Origin: Blastobasis lacticolella
Lineage: Eukaryota; Arthropoda; Insecta; Lepidoptera; Blastobasidae
Length of the DNA: 64,000 nt
NCBI GenBank assembly: GCA_905147135.1
Contig: LR990068.1
Coordinates: 1,942,001-2,006,000, forward strand
Direction of reading: 5' to 3'
Position 1 is the stretch's first letter; each line of letters begins with the position of its first letter. Below, one piece after another: positions 30,901-41,200 of the stretch. Position numbers and translations under genes: made by a program. Under the pieces are notes generated by a model. The model searched no databases and had not been told where the DNA came from. It saw only the letters and a program-made list of their open reading frames with translations.

Positions 30901-33900
30901 TCACCCTTTCATCGTCTCACAGAACCTCAAACACACCCTACACACATCCGCCCATCGACTCGCAAAAATATCACAATCAGGCGCCGATGTCAGGAGCGAA
31001 TTCAGCATAGACAACGCTCGAATGAGAGGTGCGTTTGCGCGAGACACAGTCCGAGCTGTAGGGGCCGCGAAGATATTATATTGGCGTGGTCTCAGCAATA
31101 GCCTAGAGATATGTGGAACAGATAGTCTCACAACCCGAGCAACGAGCTCCGTGCAGTCCGAGTCCCCACGCAAAATACGGCACACAAAAATAAGCAAGCC
31201 AGCATTACGCCTCACTTCCAGAGAATTAAGTTGTAGTATCCCCAGCAAAAACTTAGTAGGGTACAAAAATGGATAATATCCGTACATTTTCTTGTAAAGA
31301 AAGCGCAGAAACGCCTTTTGAATTTTCTCTAGAAGTAAGGCGTAAGTACTCTCATGTGGATTCCACACAATAGACGCAAACTCTAGTTTGCTTCTTACTA
31401 AAGCCATATAAATCAACTTCAATGCACTAGGATCGTCAAAATCTCGGGCATTCCTTATCACAAAGCCTAACCTTTTATAGCAGCTGGTAGCCATGGAAGT
31501 CATATGGTCGTGAAAATTTAGTTTTGTGTCAAAAATAACCCCCAAATCCCTTACCGTAGTAACCCGCTCGATAGGCTCACCACCCAACACATACTGGGCA
31601 ACCACAGGGTTTTTAGCCCGACTATATGACATGATGCTGCATTTGGCTGGGTTGAAGCTAAGCTTATTGTCAATGCTCCATTGTAATAGGGAGTCAATGT
31701 CACGCTGCAATGCAGCACAATCACACATATCATTAATAGGGCAGATGACCTTTAGATCATCGGCGTATAATAAACTTTTTGACGAAACAAGGACTCCATC
31801 TAGGTCATTTATCATAATTCCAAAAAGTAATGGTCCCAATATCGACCCCTGACTAACACCGAAACGAGTGTGATAAGTGTCCGAAATAAAGCATCCATGG
31901 CGAACATACTGCTGCCTGTCACACATATAGCTTGCGAATAGTTTTAGGAGGTTTGGAGAAAATCCCATAGCCCAAAGCTTACTCAATAGTATGTCGTTGT
32001 CGACCTGGTCGAAAGCCTTTTTAAAGTCAAAATATATGACATCAACTTGGGTACCGCGGTCAAGGTTATCAGATATAATATCAAACAAAATAAGGAGATT
32101 GGTGTTGACCGAGCGTTTAGAACGAAAGCCGTGTTGACAGTCAGATAAATACGGCTTAATCTGCCACGAAATTTCCTTATGTAGGATGGATTCATACATT
32201 TTAGCAGGAGCCGAAGAACTAGCTATAGGCCGATAATTCTCAACGCTAGAAGGATTACCGGACTTAAGGATCGGAGTGACACAAGTAGTCTTCCAACAAG
32301 TCGGGTACACACCGGTTGAGAGTGACAGGTTTAGAATAAAGCATAAGGGGTTCTTTACAAAATCTTTACATCCCTTTAACACAAATGCCGGCACTTTATC
32401 GGGCCCAACACATTTGGATTTCAGCCCATTGATGCTGTCCTCAATGTCTGCCACTGTAATTTCTCCTATACTGACGTGACCAGCCGACGTATTGGTGTTA
32501 GAGTTTACCGATTCACTATCAAGAGTTGGAGTGTCAGGTAAGAATACACTTGAGAAAAATGACGAAAACGCCTGCGCAGCCCTACTGCCAGTATGATCAT
32601 CTCCCGCGTAGAAACCTTAGTCTCAAATCCAGCTTTGGATTTGAGGCTGCTTATATGTTGCCAAAAAGCACGAGGGTCACACTTAATTTTCGATTGTAGA
32701 CGGCGAATATAATCTGCATAAAGCGCGCTCCACATGTTCGCCGAAACTTCCGGCGAAACTTTTGCCGGGACTTTGGTCGACCCTCTACATTCTCGCCTAT
32801 TAGGGATGTGGTGGTGTCAAAACGCGCGACATTTTATCGATTCATCGGTGTAATATCGGTAATCTACTGCAAACAGGGTCACAGAGGTGATGGCAGCTTC
32901 TCTACTGTAATTACTTGATCTACTAATATCCTAGATCATGGTCAAGTGTACCCCGAACCTGTTACGGGAAAAAGCGCTAGGAATATAAATATAAAATCGA
33001 TCGAATCGAGACGATAACAAACTATCTTTACTTTGTCTATGAAATAGGCGGGACATGCCAAACATGCACGGGACTACACGAATACTCCCTCTACATTCTC
33101 GTGTTCCCGCGGAACTGTCCACATGTGGAGCGCGCTTAAGAAAGAGAGGTTCGCTTGTTAATATCAGATCTGAGGCGAGAAAATTGCGTATAGTATTCCG
33201 GATCTCCACTTGCCTTCCATTTGCGATGGATGACTGCTTTGTATCTAATATCGCGAATCAAGTCAGCAGAGAACCAGACAGGAAATGTTCTACTAGTTTT
33301 CCGAGATCTATTCTTTTTAGGTATGCATTGATCGAAAATATTGTATAATATACTATAAAATGCCTCCACAGACTCATCTACATCTCCCGCAAGATAAACC
33401 TCATCCCAGGAAACATTAGACAAAAGATGATACAAAAGCGCATAGTCACCCCTCGCAAAGTTCCAGTCATCCCACGAGTCAATGTTACTTGGCTCAATGG
33501 TGACGGAACCCCCCCGACCAGTCACTGTATCGAGAGTAACGTCAATATCCAGAGGAGGGTGGTAAGCATCTCGATGCAGTACCAATCCATCGCCCTCAAT
33601 CTCAGATACTTTGACATGCCGAGTACGCTCCGACACCAGCACCACATCTAGCTTTCCTCCATACATATTTACCACATCATTCCTCTCAACCAAACCACAA
33701 ACCGAAAGAAAATAACAATAATAGCTCAGAATATCTATATCTTGGGTTCAAATTGAGGTCACCCATTATTACAATATCACTCTTTAAACTACTTATTATT
33801 GATTCCACTTTCATGAACCAATTCATATACTCTTCCATAGAAGCACGTGGATTTATGTACACTACACAGATATAGCACCATTGATTTTTAATATTGCATA

Positions 33901-34270
33901 AAGCCCAAAGGTCTTCACCCTCAATTGTCTCCAAATCAGTGCGACGGCTAAGTTCGATGCCTGGGCGAGCGGCCAACAGCACTCCTCCGCCACCACCGGT
34001 AGAACGATCACGACGCAGTATACTCCATCCGTCGCTCGCTATCTCAGAGTTCTCAACTGATTCATTTAAAAATGATTCGGTAACAGCCATTATATCATAA
34101 CTGGAAGCCAACAGCTCATGCTTGAAAAATCCTAGCTTAGTATTAAGGCCCCTAACATTTTGATATGCTAAGGCAATCTTCGTACCATTATTACTTGAGG
34201 TGTTGCTCAGCACGCGCTCCAACCGCGGAATCTTGGGCTCTTCGAAATAACCAAGCTTTAACCCTTGCAT
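30901..34270 (-). pseudogene. LINE ORF2: endonuclease and reverse transcriptase, broken
   Basis: The endonuclease part (34,270-33,140) has AYQNVRGLNTK, VTESFLNESV and the GDLNLNP motif. The frame shifts near 33,700. The RT part (about 32,630-30,901) has GPDKVPAFVLKGC, YRPIA, FDFKKAFDQVD, GVSQGSILGPLLF and the catalytic LLYADDLKV. It ends RVCLRFCETMKG. A second shift lies near 32,615. Between the two halves a 415-bp MITE interrupts the linker. Removing the MITE and one TAA would rejoin the linker in frame (TSLS to YADYIRRLQSK). By family comparison the intact protein would have about 900-1,000 residues. Confidence 0.85.
32722..33136. mobile_element. 415-bp MITE inserted in LINE ORF2
   Basis: The ends are AGCGCGCTCCACATGT and its exact inverse. 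TAA (TTA on the other strand) flanks both sides: 32,719-32,721 and 33,137-33,139. A 3-bp TWA target is the rule for PIF/Harbinger elements (inference). A second inverted pair (ccctctacattctcg, as a direct repeat at 32,781 and 33,089) lies inside, as does a plus-strand SINE-B piece (about 32,875-32,965). Confidence 0.85.
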
Positions 34271-35411
34271 TATCGGGCCAGACTTCTGGAGACAGACATA
34301 TCTCGTAGAACTTTACAGGAACAGTCAGCTTGTATGACTTGTAGTCACCTCTTGGCTTGAGCTCCTCCACAATACAGTTCCCCCCAGAACACAACTGCTG
34401 CAGGTAGCTTTTTACCTCATCTGCCCCTGATGACATATTCCACAGATGAATGTGCTTTCGATGTTCCACAGCTTTCAAAGTGGTGACGCTAGGCCCGGCA
34501 GTACAGCGAATCGAACCAAAACGCTTAGGCTTTTTGTGACTTACACGTATCCATGCTTCTTGGGACTCCGACAGAACTGTTCCTGCCTCAGTCTCGAAGT
34601 CACAATCCTGTTGTACTGGAACATCAGATGCTACACCTGGGAGATCCTGCTTTCTGGATTTGACCTTGTTAACCACTTCCGCAGCGACCACCGAAGTATT
34701 CAAAGTCAAACTGGAGTCGGTCCCGTCCGAAAGTGACTTTTTCTGCCCCTGACTCTCACGCATTTCTGCACCCCCTTTCCTAACAATCGGCACTACATCC
34801 TCACCGACCACTTTACCGGCATCACGAAAACACCGACACCGACTCTCAAGTGCAATCTCGACATCCTGAAGGCGCTGGTTGGTTATTTCCAATTTTGTTG
34901 TACACGACATAAGGGCATCATGGTACCGAGCGATAGTGGACACAGCGTCCGTGAGCTGCTCAGTCAGCAACATCATTCGCTCCCGTAGGACCTGCATTTC
35001 CAGTGATATAATGTCCTCGTTAAGCGAATTATCGGCCGTAGTAGGAGCATCCGGAGCGCGCTGGTGCGCCACACTACCTTCGCTCGGCAGCGCCACACTG
35101 CCGTCGCTACGCGCACCCCCGGGCACAGTCTCGCTGGAGGCGAGACCAGCAAGCTTGGGCATAGCAGTAGGAGTGGGTTTTCTGTGCGTGATATTTTTCA
35201 ATGTTGTCGGTGTACCGACAGGAGTGTCGTAGTTACGCGCACCTCTTTTAGGAGCAGCGCTACATTCAGGGCAAACCCAAGTTTCCTTTACGACATTATT
35301 AATAGTTCTATTGCAGCACTGTAGATGATATACCTTACTACACTCCGCTATCTTGCATTGGAGAAATTCCTCACTTGGCATCAAACTACGCTGGCATCCA
35401 GAGCAATTCAT
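34191..35411 (-). CDS. LINE ORF1 protein with PHD finger
   Basis: I place the start at the ATG at 35,411 (MNCSGCQRSL), giving about 406 residues. The upstream open frame to 35,531 is hydrophobic and reads through 5' UTR. Residues 3-50 form a PHD-type zinc finger: CSGC, CKIAEC, HLQC and CPEC. Residues about 130-200 look like a coiled coil (LQDVEIALESRC at its end). Residues about 320-395 (HIHLWNMSSGADEVKSYLQQ to WPDNARVKAWLFRR) resemble the RNA-binding C-terminal domain of LINE ORF1 proteins. The protein should bind the element RNA. The frame is intact, unlike ORF2. Confidence 0.8.
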   Translation of the reverse strand: MNCSGCQRSLMPSEEFLQCKIAECSKVYHLQCCNRTINNVVKETWVCPECSAAPKRGARNYDTPVGTPTTLKNITHRKPTPTAMPKLAGLASSETVPGGARSDGSVALPSEGSVAHQRAPDAPTTADNSLNEDIISLEMQVLRERMMLLTEQLTDAVSTIARYHDALMSCTTKLEITNQRLQDVEIALESRCRCFRDAGKVVGEDVVPIVRKGGAEMRESQGQKKSLSDGTDSSLTLNTSVVAAEVVNKVKSRKQDLPGVASDVPVQQDCDFETEAGTVLSESQEAWIRVSHKKPKRFGSIRCTAGPSVTTLKAVEHRKHIHLWNMSSGADEVKSYLQQLCSGGNCIVEELKPRGDYKSYKLTVPVKFYEICLSPEVWPDNARVKAWLFRRAQDSAVGARAEQHLK

Positions 35412-35606
35412 GGCAGCAAAAGTAGCGAAAAAAAAGCTCAAAGCAAAGCGAAATATAACAAATAAATAGTAGGCATACACAACAAAGCAACAGCGGGACG
35501 GCGCGGCGGCGGCGCAGCGAACCGGTTGCACGCACGGCGGTGCAGAGCGATGACGTCAGGCGCGCGCTCGAAGGTAACAGCAAATTCGCCGGGCGCTGCA
35601 AGTGCA

Positions 35607-35680
35607 CGATAGCGCAGTAGTTGTACCGCGACAACTTGCACCACGGAGACACTGGGTTCGAATCCGCTCCGAGAGATAGG
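35607..35680 (+). other. tRNA-like A and B boxes antisense to the LINE 5' region
   Basis: TAGCGCAGTAG (35,610-35,620) matches the Pol III A box exactly and GGTTCGAATCC (35,655-35,665) matches the B box exactly, 34 bp apart. The outer stems do not pair as in a real tRNA. It could be a degenerate SINE head or a Pol III promoter. Confidence 0.5.
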
Positions 35681-35760
35681 TGTTCTTTTTTCCTATGAAT
35701 GCGCCTTCTAAACACCACACCAGCTGTCCCGCTCTAAGACCGCCCACTGGGCGTCAACAA

Positions 35761-36114
35761 CAGCTAACAACTCCACAAGAGGAACAAGGAATCGCAAAAT
35801 ACAGTTACAGCAAAGTTATAAAAATAATTCGCAAAAATTCACAACTGCAACACGTCTAACGGTAGTGGCGACCGCGACGCGACTCCCTTTATGTTATTTT
35901 ACTTTTTATGTTCATCCCAGCTCAATCAAAGTCGCTTTTTCGCTCAAGTTTTTAATCATTCGAACCACCCACGACCCTAAATCAATCCAGATTTTAAGAG
36001 GCAAATGGACAAAAATTCCAATCTCCCTGAGCTCGCTCATTCACAAAGACATTATACGAAAAGATATATATACTAGCGTAAAATCAATGTTTATTCATTA
36101 TAGTTTGGCAAGAA
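35761..36114. other. No recognised feature
   Basis: An 85-codon frame (35,865-36,122) has no domain. Nothing else is supported. Confidence 0.4.
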
Positions 36115-36950
36115 TGTTTTGAGAACTACTGCTCTCGCCTAAATTGGCAACACTACATTACTGTCAAATTCAAATATTCTATATCTATCTGTGGTCAAAC
36201 TGACTTCAGCTGTCACGTTATCTGGACATTGTCGTTGGTTTGTTGTTGTTATGTTTAAGTATGGTTTAAGTTGATATTTATATATTACCAATTTTTTTTA
36301 ATTTTTTTTTTAACAGTTTATTGCACACAATAAAGAAATACAGAGTTGTTCATAAATATAAGGCCGAGTTTAGAGCAAATAAGTTGCTGTGCCATTTGTA
36401 AGATTTTTACAGCCGAATAGCAAAGATTACACGTAAAATGAACCTCAATTTTGAAAATATTGAAGGAAATGTGATCAAAATTATCCGTCAAATTATAGTG
36501 TACTGTTGCAGTTTAGATCCTTTTGTATCTTTTTCGTAAATATAATATTTATTGATATTTTTGCGTTCAGGTATGCTTAAAAGCAGTGCGGCGCTTCTGT
36601 ATTGTATTGTAGCAGAGAGCTATATTATCTAAACACATTACGATATTCGGGCTAGAGAAATGAAACCCAGGATCAAGAAAATATTTATTATTAAGATTTT
36701 CAAGGCCGCTGGTCGAACTGAGAGGAGATGTCAGAAGATAGATAACAGTTTGACGTTACATCGTTCGGTGCATCAGTGTTGGTGTTAATAAATTAATAAG
36801 AGTAAATATTTACCCGATTCTTATATCAATTTTCAATACTTCCCCTTATTCTCAATCTTCCACCATAATGTGACAGCTGAAGTGGGTACACACTTTGACA
36901 GTAGATACCTTATTGTTGCAAGAGCAGTAGTTCCCGAAACGCAAAAACTA
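36115..36950. mobile_element. Inverted-repeat element of about 830 bp
   Basis: The left arm (36,115-36,235) has gagaactactgctctcgc, ttactgtcaaa and ttcagctgtcacgttat. The right arm (36,860-36,950) has the reverse: atgtgacagctgaagt, tttgacagta and gagcagtagttcccgaaac. The interior holds a LINE-type tail (about 36,300-36,345). The arms are diverged and unevenly spaced, so this is an old DNA transposon. Confidence 0.6.
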
Positions 36951-37019
36951 TACTATTTAATATTACCTACTCTTCATCATGATACTTGAAATTACAAGGG
37001 CATGTAATAAACCTACAAT

Positions 37020-37130
37020 TTTTTCCATCTTGCTATGTAATTATCTGATCTTCCAAATCCTGAATCATGGTCAAGACGGACCTCGGGCCCTCGAGCGCGA
37101 GAGCACAAACGGGACATTAAAGCCAAGATG
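37020..37130 (+). mobile_element. SINE-B 3' fragment
   Basis: Taattatctgatcttccaaa, then tgaatcatggtcaagacgga and gggacattaaagccaagatg. Confidence 0.75.
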
Positions 37131-37144
37131 ATATATTACCAATC

Positions 37145-37594
37145 ACTTTGTCTATACTAACTTTACTAAAATAGCACTCTCGGCTGATGTGGTTTAAGCT
37201 CAGCATTGGACTGTCGTAGGTAGGTGGAGATTGTAGTTGTAGGAGGACGTGTTGTAGTCATGCGATATGATGTAAAATATTAACAATTATCAAATTTTCT
37301 AGTCGAAGTATACCAGACACAGACACAAAGAAATTGGACATAGATGCAAAGCACAGACGTGAATCTACTATTTTTTTAAATTACAGTTTGCAGACTGATA
37401 GGTACAGAACAATAATACCATATTAACGATAGTGTCGCCCTCAATTTTTGTCACGACTTTCTTGCCAGACTATAGTTTATTTTACTTGTATTAAGCTCAC
37501 CTCTTATTTATAGTTTATTTTACTTGTATAAGCTGCGCTCAATCAGAATTACTTTGTAAGTAACGGCAAGATCACTGGAGGATCATCATTGGAG
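37145..37594. other. Unassigned; 55-bp direct duplication
   Basis: Tatagtttattttacttgta followed by agctcacctc or agctgcgctc is duplicated at 37,470 and 37,512. No other feature was found. Confidence 0.4.
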
Positions 37595-37644
37595 GCCTCT
37601 ACTATGGACGTAATACGTCCATGGCCTCTGCTGTGAACAGGGGG

Positions 37645-37940
37645 CTTACCATGAGTTCTTATAGCAGGGGCCTTACCATAAACTCTTATAGCAGGACCTA
37701 AACAGAACTGCCCTGCTTAGAACGAGACAGCGCTATACGTGTCACATAAGCTTGTCTCGTTCAAACCGAAAGCAATTCTGTTTAGGTCCTGCTATAAGAG
37801 TTCATGGTAAGCCCTCAGGACTTAAACAAAACTGCCCTGCTTAGAGCAAGAGAGCGCTATACGTGTCACATAAGTTTGTCTCGTTCTAAACCGGGCAGTT
37901 CTGTTTAGGTCCTGCTATAGGAGCTCATGGTAAGCCCTTA
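37645..37940. mobile_element. Foldback element, one hairpin and a second partial copy
   Basis: Ccttaccataaactcttata, then gcaggacctaaacagaactg, at 37,668-37,710 pairs with attctgtttaggtcctgcta, then taagagttcatggtaag, at 37,772-37,814. The loop includes gctatacgtgtcacataagc. Immediately after, from 37,818, a second copy of the stem and loop appears (aactgccctgcttagagcaa to ggtcctgctataggagctca). It ends about 200 bp before the LIM gene start codon. Confidence 0.8.
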
Positions 37941-38139
37941 GAAAAAAGCAGCGACAGATTCATAAAGCTGGCTAGAAAATTTAAAATTCTTTTTCTTTTG
38001 TCCTTCTATGCCACGGTTTGACCGAATTTTGTTTTTTTCTTTCACTATCAATCTGACACCATAGCAGTCCTGAGTGAATTTTGCTGATTCCATATAAAAT
38101 TTTATATTCTTTTGAAAAAAAATCATCAAAATTGCAGCA

Positions 38140-38278
38140 ATGGAAAATTTAAATAGTGACATTGTTGAAGCGAAAGAACCCAAAAAATCCTACTGTGCGA
38201 GATGTTTTCTACCGATAGACAGAGACGACAAAGTGGATATTGAAGGACAGAATTTCCACCAGAACTGTTGTACATGCT
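38140..38278 (+). CDS. LIM gene exon 1 (start, first half of LIM1)
   Basis: The ATG lies in AGCAATGGAA. It encodes MENLNSDIVEAKEPKKSY and the first zinc half, CARC to HQNCCTC. It ends in phase 1 at T before GTAAGT. Confidence 0.8.
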
Positions 38279-41200
38279 GTAAGTCGTTTATATCCCATTT
38301 AATGAACAGGTTTTCTAAAAAAATACGAATTTTATCAGTGTACTTATTGATGAAAGAAGTAGTCATGGCATCTTTAAGTTCCTAGGTAGATACTTTGAAC
38401 TGCTTGGATTGCAAGTTCGGGTCAGTGGGTCATTTTCGAAGTTCGAATCCAACGGTTTATTGAAATTCCGTTACTGGACGCCATATTAAAATATTAAAAA
38501 TGGCCGTCTGTCAAACTTCGAAATCGCCGGCAGTGCTTGGCTCGAGGCTATTATGGCTTGCTTTCTAAATCCTCTAATGGTTGGGGAAGTTGGACTTACG
38601 TAAAGGGAATCTGACGTTTGACGGCGCGCACTTTGCAGTGACGTCATTCGCCATCTCTACAGTTGCCGAATGCATTGTGCTGAAGCCGCCTGCGTAACTT
38701 CAATATGCAATGGCCAGAGTCATGGAAAGAGTGGGTGGCTTGCCTCCTCTGCCGCGCCCTAATCTGGACGTCTGAAACGTTGTACTTACGCATTAATAAC
38801 TTTGTCGAGTTTATAATAGGCCTGATTTGACGGCTGTCATCATTTCCTATGTCCACAGCATAAAGTTAATTCTATAATACGCGCGAACGCGCAATCGCGA
38901 ATATGAATTTTATTAGCTTTGTTCCATCTACCTGACTCACCACCAGGGCCGGATTTAGGGGAGGGCAACCGGGGCGAAAGCCCCGGGGCCTCCACAAACG
39001 GGGGACCCCCACAATAGACTTCGGAAAAAAAAATCTTTCAAATTCCAATTAGTAAACACTAGTAAACATCTTTTCTTAAGAGAATCTACTTGGTTTCACA
39101 ATAAATTATTTATTGAAAAATTCGACTTAAAAAAATTGTTCACTTTATTTGGAAAATCATTTGAGGGCGAGGGGGCCTCCGCTCCTTCGTTGCCCCGAGG
39201 CCTCTGGACCTCTAAATCCGGCCCTGCTCACCACACCACACTAAAAAAGCCTCAGTCATCAAGCACCGGCACCGGCATCTCAGCATCTTCAGGAACAGCT
39301 CAACACACTTTAGCTAATATTAACCACCTCAACTTTTCCAACTTATTTTTAGCTCTAACAAATTATCGACTGCCACGAAAACGCCTGACAAAATCAAATA
39401 GCAAATTCAATTTGCGTTGGCATTATCTCGCTTCGCTTTCAGGCGTCTGCAGGACTATACCGGCATCCCTGAAGATGTTCTACGGGCACGTGTTCTGCAA
39501 TGAGTGTTTCAAGGCGTACGTGATGAACAAGTTCAAGGGGCAGGCGCCGAGGATGTGCAACGGCTGGTGGCAGCAGTGGGGGCCCGGAGCTAGGCCGCAT
39601 GACGCTGAAAGGAGTGGCGGTGAGTAGCCGTTTGTTTTACTAGTGGACCCGGCGCGACTTAGTTCGAATGGCGTCATAACCCTACACTAACCTACCCTAC
39701 CCTATGTCTTCTCTATACCTACCATACACCTACTGTTTTCTTGCTTAAAATATTCCTCATGAATCACTCCATCTATTGTTAAAAACCGAATTAAAAACAA
39801 TGGAGTTTAAAAGATCTAAGTGTACATAGATACATAGGGACAAACGGCAGATATAGTACCTATACCAATAGGTACAATCAAGGAAGTAATCCGTTCACAT
39901 GTTTCGAGCTAATGTTAACACGACTAATATGTCATCGCAACCGCCTGACTGTTCTGCTATCAGTTTCTGAGGGGCTATTGACTATCAGTGAACAACCATG
40001 AGATGCCAATCGGCTCCGACCGACCTTGCTCCATCTCGTCTAGCCAACTGCATAAGGAAGCCCACGTATTATTATTAATTCGACTAGCCTTAAAGTTCGA
40101 AACGGTCACCCATCCAGACCGGACTCTGCATTGCGGCGTTGCTTAACCTTGATTTTCGGTCTCGCAAGCGCGCTGCCACTAGATCAGTGCCGTTTTCGTT
40201 CTCTACCATTAATTGGTAGAGAACGAAAACTGCATTCATGCAAAGAGTAGATAATTTTAAATCGGTTACCCATCCGGTTCCCGGACTGGGTGCGTTGCTT
40301 AACTTTGGTTATGGACCTGGTGACCTGTAGCACAGGTTTCCCTAGTTCAGGCACCAGTCGCCACAAATATGTATACTTATCCAACACGTTATCGGTTATC
40401 GGTCTCGAAAGCGATCAGCGCCGCTACTCAGGCGACGACCTAATTGGCAACGGTCGTGCGACCATGGTCGCACATAACTCCCGTTGTTGGATAAGCTCAC
40501 CTTTGCAATATAAACTGGTAGCGAGTACATAGTTTTTAAACGGTCACCCATCTGGTTCCCGGACTGCGTGCGTTGCTTAACTTTGGTTATCGGTCTCGCA
40601 TACCCGAGCTGTAACCGACTACCTATGTATTTTTCTAGCCACTAATTTCCATTAATAATGTCATTGAAATATTTGTTGCAGCCGAAACATATTTTCTCAC
40701 TTATATTTCGTCGTATATTGTCAAAGATCAATTTCTGTGACGTTTTAATACAGTTATTTTATAGAAAATATTTTATTTTATTTACTTAAGGAAAACCAAC
40801 AGCAATGACTACAATATAAAATAACACTGGCAGCACAGACCTAATCACAGGTTTCCACCGATAGACATTGTATAAGCTAATACATACTTAACTCAATATG
40901 TCGAATTTAGGATGTCACAGCTCGAGAACGCCCCCTGTGCGACTTTTCATGCCGCATGAAGACTCCATTCATACCATTTCAGAGGTGGACCGCCCCACGC
41001 CTCTCACCGAGGACCCGTCGCGGAGGAGCATCTGCACGCGCTGCCTGCAGGTGGTGGACGACGGGGACAAGATCCAGATCGGGGAGCAGGGCTTCCATGA
41101 CCGGTGCGCAAGATGCTGTGAGTCTCTCATCTTGGCGTTGATTTTCAGGTTGTGCTCCAGGATTTGGCAGATCAGGTAATTACAGTGGAGCGGCTGCCAT

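Larger units (their letters stand above)
30757..35760 (-). mobile_element. Near-complete APE-type non-LTR retrotransposon
   Basis: Read on the minus strand, it has a GC-rich 5' region (about 35,760-35,412), ORF1 with a PHD finger, and a second ORF with endonuclease and reverse transcriptase. A short 3' UTR ends in (AAATA)n, seen as ttta repeats at 30,757-30,788. The two ORFs overlap by about 80 bp. ORF1 with a PHD finger and coiled coil points to the CR1/Jockey side of the APE LINEs (inference). ORF2 has two frameshifts and a MITE insertion, so this copy cannot move by itself. No 5' truncation is obvious, which is rare in this window. Confidence 0.85.

Noticed and set aside
31022..31852. Plus-strand frames of 84 and 108 codons
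   Set aside because: They are opposite the LINE reverse transcriptase.
35607..35680. Functional tRNA gene
   Set aside because: The A and B boxes are perfect but the acceptor and anticodon stems do not form. Reported only as a tRNA-like promoter.
40541..40610. Functional 5S rRNA gene
   Set aside because: Only the internal blocks are conserved. The section between them is shortened and the ends are not those of 5S rRNA.
40898..41179. ATG at 40,898 as start of a separate second LIM gene
   Set aside because: A good acceptor at 40,982 and matching phase with exon 2 make an internal exon more likely. Kept only as a possible alternative start.
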